Shown piece after piece: positions 24,437-32,368 of a stretch of DNA of 64,000 nucleotides. The first letter of the stretch is position 1. Each line of letters starts with the position of its first letter. Origin of the DNA: Croceimicrobium sp963977415 (GTDB lineage: Bacteria; Bacteroidota; Bacteroidia; Flavobacteriales; Schleiferiaceae); assembly GCA_963977415.1 (NCBI GenBank), contig CAXBOS010000013.1:60304-124303 (forward strand), written 5' to 3'. A model generated the notes under the pieces. It was not told the DNA's origin. It ran no database searches and saw nothing but the letters and a program-made list of their open reading frames with translations. A program made the translations under genes and the position numbers.

Positions 24437-26815
24437 TTGAAACACCTACTTACCCTAATCGCCCTTGTTTTTGGAATGAGCACCTTCGCTCAGACTGGAA
24501 CTATTAAAGGTCGCGTTTTTGACAAAATCAATAACGAATCGCTGCCTTTTGCTAATGTTGTAATTGAAGGCACTACCATTGGTGCCACCACAGACTTAGA
24601 CGGAAATTACGTCCTAAATGTTGAACCTGGCCTTTACAATATCACCGCTTCCTTTGTGGGCTACAAAAACATTACTGAATACGAAATTCAAGTAAGTTTA
24701 TCGAAGCCCGCCGTAATAGACTTTGCGCTTGATGCAGGTAATCAAACTCTAGCCGAAGTTGAAGTTAGCGCCCAAGATCGCTTTCAACGAAAAGAAGAAA
24801 GCCCCGTTTCGGTAAGCACTTTAGGTATTAACGAAATTCAACGTAACCCAGGTGGTAACCAAGATATTTCCTTGGTAATTCAGTCTTTGCCAGGGGTTGC
24901 TTCGACTCCCAACTTTAGGAACGATATCATTATTAGAGGGGGAGCACCTAATGAGAACAGCTTCTTTTTAGATGGCATTGAAATCCCCAGTATTAATCAC
25001 TTTTCAACTCAAGGTAGCAGTGGTGGTCCCGTAGGTTTGTTAAACGTAAACTTTATCCGCGAGGTAGATCTTTATACTTCTGCTTTCCCAGTAGAGAAAG
25101 CGAACTCGCTGAGCTCGGTTTTAGATATCAAACTGAAAGATGGCCGTAGCGATAAAATTGGCGGGATTTTTCAAGTGGGTGCTTCTGAAGTGGGATTAAC
25201 CCTTGAGGGCCCCTTAAGTGAAAAAACTACCTTCCTACTTTCCGCACGTCGCAGTTATTTGCAATTCCTTTTTACCTTGTTTGAGCTGCCCTTCCTTCCT
25301 ACTTATAACGACTTCCAATACAAGGTAAAGTATAAAATTAACGACAAAAACCAATTGACCTTAATCGGTTTGGGAGCCATCGACAATTTTAAGTTAAACT
25401 TAGATGCCAATGAAACCGAAACCCAGCAGTTTCAATTGGCCTTTTTACCCGTAAACGAACAATGGAACTACTCGGTAGGGGCTAAATGGACGCACTTTGG
25501 TGATAACTCATATACTAATGTTATCCTCTCGCGCTTCATGCTCAATAACACCGCTTTTAAGTATGAAGACAATGATGAAGCGAAAACCAAATTATTGGAT
25601 TACCAATCGCAAGAGATTGAAAACAAATTAAGAGTAGAGAACTTTTACCGCAAGGATATCTGGAAAATAACCAGTGGTTTTGGCTTTGAACAAACGAAGT
25701 ACATTACCTCCGAGCTTGACCTAAGAGTGGCACCCGGCGCTGAACCTCGTAATTATAGTACCGACCTTACACTCTATCAATATTTTGCTTTTGGTAATGT
25801 AAACCGTAGTTTTTTTGATGAGCGTCTTAATGCTACCCTAGGCTTACGCATGGACGGCAATACCTTTAATGCGAATACCGCTAATCCTCTCAATCAAATC
25901 TCACCTAAGCTGGCTCTCGCTTGGAATATTACCCCTGAATTAAGCTGGAATAATAGCTTCAGTATTTATTACCAATTACCACCTAATACAGCCTTAGGTT
26001 TTAGAGACTCCGCCGGTACTTTGGTAAATCAAGATTTAACTTATATCAGCACCCAACATTATGTAAGTGGCTTTGCTTACTACCTTCCTTGGTCGGCTAA
26101 AATTAGCCTAGAAGGTTTTTACAAGATTTATAATAACTACCCCTTCTTATTGGAAAGAGGCATAACTCTGGCTAATCTAGGTAGCGATTTCGGCGTAATT
26201 GGAAACGAGCCAGCCACCTCAAATTCTGCTGGTCGCGCTTATGGACTTGAGTTTCTTTATCAACAAAAGCTTTACGAAGGATGGTTTGGAACCTTTGCTT
26301 ATACCCTTGTGAAATCAGAATTTGAAGATGCTCAAGGCGATTTGGTGCCTTCTTCATGGGATAACCAACATATTATTACCGTGACAGGCGGTAAAAAATT
26401 CGGTAAAAACTGGGAGTTAGGTGTGCAATATCAATTCTTAGGCGGTGCCCCTTTTACCCCCACCGATGTTGAAACGAGTAGTTTGGTTAGCGTATACGAT
26501 GTTAACCGTCGCGGATTGCCCGATTGGTCGCGTTTAAATCAAAATCGCTTCAGTAATTTCAATCGTGTAAATATGCGTATTGATAAAAAGTGGTTTTTCG
26601 AAAAATGGGCCTTAAACGTATATTTAGATGTACAAAACCTTTTAGGTCAATCGGTAGATGGCGAACCTCTTTTGGTTCTAAACCGCAATGCCGATGGAAC
26701 ACCCATTATCCTAAATCCCCTAGCCCCTGCAAACGAACAACGCTATGATACCCGCTTTTTAGAAAACGGTAATGGCACCCGTATACCTAGTGTGGGGATT
26801 ATTATTCAGTTTTAA
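24437..26815 (+). CDS. TonB-dependent receptor with carboxypeptidase-like N-terminal domain
   Basis: An outer-membrane active transporter of 792 residues if started at the TTG at 24437, which gives the signal peptide KHLLTLIALVFGMSTFAQ. No ATG precedes the signal; a TTG at 24431 is an alternative, and a start further upstream would translate through the terminator hairpin. Residues about 20-100 are a carboxypeptidase-regulatory-like domain (GTIKGRVFDKINNESLPFAN). The plug domain follows (QSLPGVAS, IIIRGGAPNENSFFLDGIEI), then a long beta-barrel ending in the aromatic SVGIIIQF. There is no SusD gene beside it, so the substrate is open. A clear terminator follows. Confidence 0.93.
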   Translation: MKHLLTLIALVFGMSTFAQTGTIKGRVFDKINNESLPFANVVIEGTTIGATTDLDGNYVLNVEPGLYNITASFVGYKNITEYEIQVSLSKPAVIDFALDAGNQTLAEVEVSAQDRFQRKEESPVSVSTLGINEIQRNPGGNQDISLVIQSLPGVASTPNFRNDIIIRGGAPNENSFFLDGIEIPSINHFSTQGSSGGPVGLLNVNFIREVDLYTSAFPVEKANSLSSVLDIKLKDGRSDKIGGIFQVGASEVGLTLEGPLSEKTTFLLSARRSYLQFLFTLFELPFLPTYNDFQYKVKYKINDKNQLTLIGLGAIDNFKLNLDANETETQQFQLAFLPVNEQWNYSVGAKWTHFGDNSYTNVILSRFMLNNTAFKYEDNDEAKTKLLDYQSQEIENKLRVENFYRKDIWKITSGFGFEQTKYITSELDLRVAPGAEPRNYSTDLTLYQYFAFGNVNRSFFDERLNATLGLRMDGNTFNANTANPLNQISPKLALAWNITPELSWNNSFSIYYQLPPNTALGFRDSAGTLVNQDLTYISTQHYVSGFAYYLPWSAKISLEGFYKIYNNYPFLLERGITLANLGSDFGVIGNEPATSNSAGRAYGLEFLYQQKLYEGWFGTFAYTLVKSEFEDAQGDLVPSSWDNQHIITVTGGKKFGKNWELGVQYQFLGGAPFTPTDVETSSLVSVYDVNRRGLPDWSRLNQNRFSNFNRVNMRIDKKWFFEKWALNVYLDVQNLLGQSVDGEPLLVLNRNADGTPIILNPLAPANEQRYDTRFLENGNGTRIPSVGIIIQF

Positions 26816-26837
26816 TTTCGATCTAAGTCCAATTAAT

Positions 26838-26872
26838 AAGGTGCTTGCGCAGATGCGTTAGCACCTTTTTTT
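26838..26872 (+). terminator. terminator of the TonB receptor gene
   Basis: Arms AAGGTGCT (26838-26845) and AGCACCTT (26860-26867) form a perfect 8-bp stem with a small inner hairpin, followed by seven T. Confidence 0.88.
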
Positions 26873-27007
26873 ATACCTGAGAACTACCTCTAACCCGAAA
26901 AAGGTCCGCATTGCGCGCATCACCTTAAGCGCTAAACTCTTAAGCATATAATTCCCGTCAATCTCTAAAAATCAAAATCCTTTTAATCTTCCCGTAAATA
27001 GAGCAAC

Positions 27008-27015
27008 TAGCTTTG
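27008..27015 (+). promoter_or_regulatory. -7 promoter box for the kinase / reductase operon
   Basis: A perfect TAGCTTTG lies 29 nt before the TTG start of the histidine kinase. No exact TTG is visible at the -33 distance, so the call rests on one element. Confidence 0.5.
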
Positions 27016-27044
27016 TATTTTAGAGCAATTAAAAGCAAGCCCTC

Positions 27045-28448
27045 TTGGAAGCAAAAATCACCCTCAAAAAACTCAAAGAAACCTTTCCCATCTTTAGCGA
27101 TGTTCCCCAAGTAGAGTTGGAATATCTACTTTCCAAAAGTTCACTTCTACACTTTAAAGAAGATGAGTACCTTTTTCAAGGGGACAATACCGCCGATAAT
27201 ATGCTCCTCATTTTAGAGGGACATTTCAATATCTTCTTGATTCAAAAAAATGAAAGGCGCCAAGTTGCCGAATTGGAAAGTGGCTCTATTACTGGAGTCC
27301 TTCCTTTTTCACGCATGGTCAAAGCCACCGCTTCCGCCATTGCCACAGAAAGTGCTTTAGTTTTAGCTTTTCCAAAAACTGAATTCCCCTTTTTAATTAA
27401 GGAGTATTACAAGCTTACCGAAGTTTTAGTGCACGAAATGAATAGTCGCATTCGCAACTTCACCACTCTGCAACAACAAAACGACCGCATGCTTTCCTTA
27501 GGCAAACTTTCTGCCGGTTTAGCTCATGAACTCAATAATCCCGCATCTGCCATAGCGCGCAGCAGCAGTGAGCTAAAAAAACATCTAAGCTCTAGTCCCG
27601 ATAGTTTTAAAAAACTGATGGAATTAAGCCTGGACAGAGATACAATTGATCAGGTGAACGATTTCATTAATGCCAAGCTAAAAACAGCGGTCTCCAGTTT
27701 CAGCATGCTCGAAAAGCAGGAACGCGAAGATGAATTAAGCGATGTTTTAGAAGATTTAGAGCAAGAGGACTATGACGACTTACTCGAGAATTTGGTAGAC
27801 TTCGCTTTCTCAGGGGAGGATTTAGAGCAAATAGCCCAATGGGCAGGTAAAGAAAACTTTATACCCATTATGCGCTGGGTAGATAATTTAATGACCACCG
27901 AAACCATGGTTTCCACCATCGAGGAATCGGCCAAACGCATTGCCGAATTGGTAAATAGCATTAAGTCCTTTACCCATATGGATCAAGGCAGTGATAAAAG
28001 CGCTGAAGATTTGCACCAAGGATTAAATAGTACTGTGCGAATGTTAGAACATAAAATTAGAGCAAATGGAATTTCGCTTGACAAACAATTTAGCTCCGAT
28101 TTACCCAAGGTTAATATTTGGGCCGGACAAATGAATCAAGTTTACACCAATATTTTAGACAATGCCATTGACGCTTTAAGTGAGACTGAAAATCCTAAAA
28201 TCACCATCAAAACCGCCCTCAAAGGTAAATTCGCGCGCATCTTTATATGCGATAATGGTCCTGGTATTCCCGAAGAAAAGCAAGCCTTTATTTTTGATGC
28301 CTTCTTTACCACGAAAGGCGTGGGAAAAGGCACCGGCATGGGCTTAGAACTTGCTCGACGCATTGTGCAAAGACATAAAGGCAGCTTAAGCTTTCAGTCT
28401 AAACCCGGCCAAACTGAATTTGAAATTTGCCTCCCAATAACCAATTAA
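27045..28448 (+). CDS. histidine kinase with cyclic-nucleotide-binding-like sensor domain
   Basis: A 467-residue soluble kinase with a TTG start at 27045. Residues about 10-135 form a cNMP-binding/Crp-type beta-roll (LFQGDNTADNMLLILEG, FPKTEFPFLI). A short helical linker leads to the dimerisation/phosphoacceptor region with LSAGLAHELNNPASA near residue 160. The C-terminal ATPase has the N box NILDNAIDAL, the G1 box CDNGPGIPEE, and FFTTKGVGKGTGMGLELARRI. No membrane span is present, so it senses a cytoplasmic signal. The stop at 28448 is 2 nt before the ATG of the response regulator/reductase, its likely partner. Confidence 0.92.
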   Translation: MEAKITLKKLKETFPIFSDVPQVELEYLLSKSSLLHFKEDEYLFQGDNTADNMLLILEGHFNIFLIQKNERRQVAELESGSITGVLPFSRMVKATASAIATESALVLAFPKTEFPFLIKEYYKLTEVLVHEMNSRIRNFTTLQQQNDRMLSLGKLSAGLAHELNNPASAIARSSSELKKHLSSSPDSFKKLMELSLDRDTIDQVNDFINAKLKTAVSSFSMLEKQEREDELSDVLEDLEQEDYDDLLENLVDFAFSGEDLEQIAQWAGKENFIPIMRWVDNLMTTETMVSTIEESAKRIAELVNSIKSFTHMDQGSDKSAEDLHQGLNSTVRMLEHKIRANGISLDKQFSSDLPKVNIWAGQMNQVYTNILDNAIDALSETENPKITIKTALKGKFARIFICDNGPGIPEEKQAFIFDAFFTTKGVGKGTGMGLELARRIVQRHKGSLSFQSKPGQTEFEICLPITN

Positions 28449-28450
28449 CG

Positions 28451-30103
28451 ATGAAGAAAGCTATTATCCTTGCGGTAGATGATGACCCCCAAGTATTAAG
28501 GGCCATCCGCCAAGATTTACGCAGTCAGTATAAAAACGACTATAAAATTCTCAGCACCGATAATGCCCAAGAAGCATTAGATAGCCTGGTAGAATTAAAA
28601 AATAAAGGCGAAGAAGTCGCCCTTTTTCTAAGCGATCAAAGAATGCCGCTGATGCAAGGGGTAGACTTTTTAGAAAAGGCCATGCTTATTTTTCCATTAG
28701 CCAAAAAGGTTTTACTTACTGCCTATTCCGATACTGATGCGGCAATAAAAGCCATTAACCAAGTACAGCTCGATCATTATCTAATGAAACCTTGGGATCC
28801 GCCCAGTGAAAAGCTTTACCCGACATTGGATGATTTATTAGAGGAATGGCAAGCGCAATATCAACCGAGTTTCCAAGGATTGAAAGTGGTGGGCTATCAA
28901 TACTCCGCCAAAAGTCACGCCCTTAAAGATTTCTTAGCCGCTAATCTTTTCCCCTATCGTTGGTTAAGTTTAGAAGAGCAAGAGGAAGCACAAAGTCTTA
29001 TTACTATAAATAATCTTAAAACGGAAGACTCTCCTTTTATCTTTTTCGAAGACGGTGAAATTCTTAGCCAACCTAGTAAAGAAGAACTGGCGGGTAAATT
29101 AGGCCTCAATCCTAATGCTTCTGCAGATTTGTATGATTTAGTGATTGTCGGCGCTGGACCAGCGGGGCTCGCTGCAGCGGTATATGGTGCCAGCGAAGGA
29201 TTAAAAACCCTATTAATTGAAAAGCACGCCCCGGGTGGACAGGCGGGTACTTCTTCACGGATTGAGAACTACTTAGGTTTTCCTAAAGGTTTAAGCGGTA
29301 GCGATTTAGCGCGCCGCGCGATTAGCCAGGCTACGCGATTAGGGGCAGAATTATTAAACCCAGCAGAAGTGCAAGCCATTGAAACCGCCGACCTGAACAA
29401 GAAAATTCACTTAACCAATGGCAGCACTATTATTTGTCGCTCCATCATTATTACCACGGGCGTAGACTATCGTAAACTAGAAAAGCCAGGGCTAGGTCTT
29501 TTAAGCGGAGCGGGCGTTTATTATGGAGCCGCAAGTACCGAAGCAGGCGCCTGTTCTAACAAAGCGGTATTTATTGTGGGTGGCGGTAATTCAGCGGGAC
29601 AGGCCGCGATGTACCTTTCGCGTTTTGCGAAAAATGTTACCATTCTTATTCGTCGTGCCGATCTAAGCAGTACCATGTCGGCCTATCTTATTGAGCAAAT
29701 TGAGCAAAGTGACAATATCCGTCTTATGCCCTTTTCGGAAATTGAAGAAGCGAAAGGTGAAAAGCAATTGGAATCTTTGCAAATCTATCATTCCGACCGC
29801 AAGGAAAGTGCTAGTTATGAGGCAGCGGCCTTATTCATTTTTATCGGTGCTAAACCTATAACCGAATGGTTAGGCGATTTAGTGAGCCGCGATGAAAAAG
29901 GGTTCATTTATACTGGCAATGCCTTGAAAAAGCAGAAAGGAGTTTGGAAGCATAACCGCGAAGCCTATTCCCTAGAAACCAGCATGCCTGGCATTTTTGC
30001 CGCTGGCGATGTACGTTCTGGTGCCATGAATAGAGTGGCATCTGCCGTAGGTGAAGGAGCTATGGCTGTGAGTTACGTTCATAAATATTTAACAGAAGTA
30101 TAG
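28451..30103 (+). CDS. fused response regulator / thioredoxin-reductase-like flavoprotein
   Basis: A 550-residue protein starting at the ATG at 28451. Residues 1-125 are a receiver domain with acidic pocket DDDPQ, phosphoacceptor Asp in FLSDQRMP and Lys in LMKPW. Residues about 130-225 look like a glutaredoxin-like fold without cysteines. Residues about 235-550 are a thioredoxin-reductase-like FAD/NADPH module (IVGAGPAGLAAAVYGA, GGQAGTSSRIENYLGFP, FIVGGGNSAGQAAMYL, FAAGDVRS). The CxxC disulfide of true thioredoxin reductases is replaced by STEAGAC, leaving a single Cys. It is likely phosphorylated by the kinase encoded 2 nt upstream, coupling signalling to redox chemistry; electron acceptor unknown. 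Confidence 0.92.
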   Translation: MKKAIILAVDDDPQVLRAIRQDLRSQYKNDYKILSTDNAQEALDSLVELKNKGEEVALFLSDQRMPLMQGVDFLEKAMLIFPLAKKVLLTAYSDTDAAIKAINQVQLDHYLMKPWDPPSEKLYPTLDDLLEEWQAQYQPSFQGLKVVGYQYSAKSHALKDFLAANLFPYRWLSLEEQEEAQSLITINNLKTEDSPFIFFEDGEILSQPSKEELAGKLGLNPNASADLYDLVIVGAGPAGLAAAVYGASEGLKTLLIEKHAPGGQAGTSSRIENYLGFPKGLSGSDLARRAISQATRLGAELLNPAEVQAIETADLNKKIHLTNGSTIICRSIIITTGVDYRKLEKPGLGLLSGAGVYYGAASTEAGACSNKAVFIVGGGNSAGQAAMYLSRFAKNVTILIRRADLSSTMSAYLIEQIEQSDNIRLMPFSEIEEAKGEKQLESLQIYHSDRKESASYEAAALFIFIGAKPITEWLGDLVSRDEKGFIYTGNALKKQKGVWKHNREAYSLETSMPGIFAAGDVRSGAMNRVASAVGEGAMAVSYVHKYLTEV

Positions 30104-30151
30104 GGTTTCATAGCAATATTAAACAAGTTTAAATGTCTTAATATCAATACA

Positions 30152-30180
30152 TTCGGTAAACGAAAACATAAATTACCGAA
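30152..30180 (+). promoter_or_regulatory. inverted repeat abutting the small lipoprotein start
   Basis: Arms TTCGGTAA (30152-30159) and TTACCGAA (30173-30180) form a perfect 8-bp inverted repeat with a 13-nt spacer, ending 2 nt before the ATG at 30183. The left arm overlaps a one-mismatch -7 box (TACATTCG, 30148-30155). It could be a repressor site or an mRNA hairpin hiding the start. Confidence 0.5.
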
Positions 30181-30182
30181 AA

Positions 30183-30338
30183 ATGAAAAATTTACTTTTT
30201 GCAGGTCTTATTCTTCTTGCCTGTAGTGCTTGTTCAAAAGAAGATGACGCTTTACCCAAAGACCCAACAACTAAAGGAGTGGTAGATCGTAGTAATGACG
30301 CACCGATGAATGAAAATGTAATTTTTGCAGAAGAATAA
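30183..30338 (+). CDS. small lipoprotein, 51 residues
   Basis: A short frame starting MKNLLFAGLILLACSACSKE. The signal peptide with a lipobox-like LLAC (Cys14) or SAC (Cys17) and the acidic SKEDD after it are typical of Bacteroidota lipoproteins, where an acidic stretch after the Cys favours surface export. The mature part is only about 34-37 residues, with no domain. It follows the receiver/reductase gene by 79 bp and ends 1 nt before the convergent acr3 stop. The clean start, signal and a perfect inverted repeat just upstream make it a credible gene; function is unknown. Confidence 0.7.
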   Translation: MKNLLFAGLILLACSACSKEDDALPKDPTTKGVVDRSNDAPMNENVIFAEE

Positions 30339-30339
30339 T

Positions 30340-31392
30340 TTATCCTGTTTTAACTGAGTTCGTCTCAAAATAAAACTTTCTTCTCAACCAGAATGCTACC
30401 CGTACTAAAATAATTAGTGCGGGTACTTCTATTAATGGCCCAACCACGCCCGCAAATGCTTCACCGGAGTTAATGCCAAAAACAGCTATGGCCACCGCAA
30501 TGGCCAATTCGAAATTATTGCCCGCAGCGGTAAAGGATATCGCCACATTCTTATCATAAGTCGCTCCTAATGTGCGCGATAAGAAAAAGCTAATGAAAAA
30601 CATTAGGCCGAAATAGATTACCAGTGGCAAGGCAATAAGCAGTACATCGGCGGGTAAATCTACTAGCACATCTCCCTTGAGGGAAAACATTAAAACAATG
30701 GTAAATAGAAGGGCTATTAAAGTAATAGGCCCAATTTTAACTAGGAAAGTTTCTTGATACCATTTTAAGCCTTTCAGCGGCACTAAAGCAGTGCGACTGA
30801 TAAATCCTAATAAAAAAGGTATACCCAAATAAATAGCTACCGTCTTAGCAATTTCGGCCATGGAGATTTCTACTAAAGCGCCTTCGTAACCAAAAAAAGG
30901 TGGCAAAACACTAATAAAAAGCCAAGCGTAAAAGCTGTAGGCAAAAACTTGGAAGATGCTATTTAGGGCCACCAAGGCAGCGCCATATTCGGCATTTCCT
31001 TCGGCTAAATCGTTCCATACCAAAACCATGGCAATACAGCGCGCCAATCCGATTAAGAGTATCCCCACCATATAATGGGGATGATTTGGTAAGAATAGTA
31101 AAGCCAAGGCAAACATCAGAAGAGGGCCAATTATCCAATTGAGCAGTAGCGATAAAGAAAGGATTTTTACCTCCTTAAAAACCTGGGGTAAAAGGCGGTA
31201 ATTCACTTTCGCTAAAGGTGGATACATCATAAGAATTAAGCCTATCGCTAAGGGGATATTAGTACTACCACTGCTAAGGTCGCTGACAGCGCTCGGAATT
31301 GCAGGCCACAACTTTCCTAAAGCTACTCCAGTAAGCATGGCCAAAAAAATCCAAAGACTTAAATAGCGATTTAAAAATCCTAGTTGGCGCAT
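30340..31392 (-). CDS. acr3: arsenite efflux permease, ACR3 family
   Basis: A 350-residue membrane protein with about ten hydrophobic segments. It matches the ACR3 (arsenical-resistance-3) family through the conserved Cys motif GLARCIAMVLVWNDLA, in which the Cys is essential for arsenite transport in studied members, and through FTAAGNNFELAIAVAIAVFG near the C-terminus. It exports arsenite from the cytoplasm. It is the last gene of an arsR-DUF6428-acr3 operon, 18 bp after the DUF6428 gene. No arsenate reductase (arsC) is encoded alongside. Confidence 0.93.
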   Translation of the reverse strand: MRQLGFLNRYLSLWIFLAMLTGVALGKLWPAIPSAVSDLSSGSTNIPLAIGLILMMYPPLAKVNYRLLPQVFKEVKILSLSLLLNWIIGPLLMFALALLFLPNHPHYMVGILLIGLARCIAMVLVWNDLAEGNAEYGAALVALNSIFQVFAYSFYAWLFISVLPPFFGYEGALVEISMAEIAKTVAIYLGIPFLLGFISRTALVPLKGLKWYQETFLVKIGPITLIALLFTIVLMFSLKGDVLVDLPADVLLIALPLVIYFGLMFFISFFLSRTLGATYDKNVAISFTAAGNNFELAIAVAIAVFGINSGEAFAGVVGPLIEVPALIILVRVAFWLRRKFYFETNSVKTG

Positions 31393-31410
31393 TTTACTCT
31401 TCTTTTTAGT

Positions 31411-31887
31411 CTAGCAACAAGTAGAATTAGGACCGCAACAATTATCGCTAACCGCACTAGCCAATTCCTTAACGGGCAAAGATATCGCATCGGGAATAAC
31501 GCAGGAATCCTTGGCTAAACAATCGGTTTGGGTAGCTTTCAACACGAAGGTATCGCCCTCCCTATCTAAAGTGTAGCGGCCAATCGTGCTGCCTTGATAT
31601 TCAATCTCTAAATTGAAATCCTCGCTTAAAGCCAATTGTCTTTCTGTTTTGCGAATAATCCCCAGCAGCTTGGTGGCGGAAAGACGATGATCAAAATCGT
31701 CAGCTTCCCAAAGTTGTAGATTTAACCAAGATTCTTGGCGATGATTACCACCGCAATCGATATAGTCCTTAGTGATTTTACCTAATTCGGTTAAATGATA
31801 ATGCGGCGCTAGCGCATTGCCATTTTCTAGTTTAAAAATGGGGTATTCTTGATCTTTTAGGGCGGCTTTAAATTCGGATAATTTCAT
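31411..31887 (-). CDS. DUF6428-family protein of the arsenic operon
   Basis: A 158-residue cytoplasmic protein when started at the ATG at 31887 (MKLSEFKAALKDQ); the open frame extends six codons upstream. I recognise it as the DUF6428 family, often seen between arsR and acr3 in Bacteroidota. HYHLTELGKI and GGNHRQESWLNLQLWEADD are the conserved blocks. The C-terminus is Cys-rich (DNCCGPNSTCC), and a pair of Cys lies earlier (DCLAKDSC), suggesting thiol binding of arsenite or another soft metal. That role is inferred from context and composition; nothing is established. Confidence 0.8.
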   Translation of the reverse strand: MKLSEFKAALKDQEYPIFKLENGNALAPHYHLTELGKITKDYIDCGGNHRQESWLNLQLWEADDFDHRLSATKLLGIIRKTERQLALSEDFNLEIEYQGSTIGRYTLDREGDTFVLKATQTDCLAKDSCVIPDAISLPVKELASAVSDNCCGPNSTCC

Positions 31888-31898
31888 AATAATGATTT

Positions 31899-32225
31899 TT
31901 AACAACAGTTAGATTTTAAGTGTAAACTATGATCAAGGAAGGCGTGAAAAAGTACTTTCATCTCTTCCCATATTTCGGGATTAATACAATAACAAACCGC
32001 TGGTCCGGTAATTTGTCCCTTAATAATACCTTGATTCTTCAGCTCCTTCAAATGCTGCGAAACGGTGGCTTGGGCTAAGCCAATTTCCTTTACCAAATCG
32101 CCACAAAAGCAAGATTCTTCCAGATATAAAAAGCTAAGAATCCGTAAGCGAGCTGGGTGCCCTAAGGCTTTGGCAAAGGAAGCCATCCTTAAGTCTTGAG
32201 CACTATATTCTACTTCTGATTTCAT
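31899..32225 (-). CDS. arsR: ArsR-family repressor
   Basis: A 108-residue winged-helix repressor of the ArsR/SmtB family that leads the arsenic operon. The DNA-binding part is clear (ALGHPARLRILSFL, AQATVSQHLKELKNQGII). A CFCGDL motif follows helix 3 in the place of the ELCVCDL arsenite site, and further cysteines lie at VCYC and the C-terminal NCC, giving possible third ligands. Binding of arsenite should release the repressor from its operator; a good dyad lies just upstream of the gene. The stop lies 11 nt before the DUF6428 ATG. Confidence 0.93.
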   Translation of the reverse strand: MKSEVEYSAQDLRMASFAKALGHPARLRILSFLYLEESCFCGDLVKEIGLAQATVSQHLKELKNQGIIKGQITGPAVCYCINPEIWEEMKVLFHAFLDHSLHLKSNCC

Positions 32226-32235
32226 CTTATAATCC

Positions 32236-32259
32236 TTTCATCGCAAAATTACGATAAAA
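32236..32259 (-). promoter_or_regulatory. ars promoter -7 box inside a probable ArsR operator
   Basis: On the minus strand TTTTATCG (32259-32252) and CGATGAAA (32243-32236) form an 8-bp inverted repeat with one mismatch. The 8-nt spacer (32251-32244) is exactly TAATTTTG, a perfect -7 box. A repressor bound across both arms would cover the promoter. Distance to the arsR ATG is 10 nt. Confidence 0.65.
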
Positions 32260-32368
32260 GAAAGACAATACTGAAAAAGAACAGTAAAATTCTAGGTATA
32301 ATTTATTCTCAATCTCCCCAAAATTTCTAAAAATACTTCTAATTTGCACCTTAGCTATCTAATAAAAT

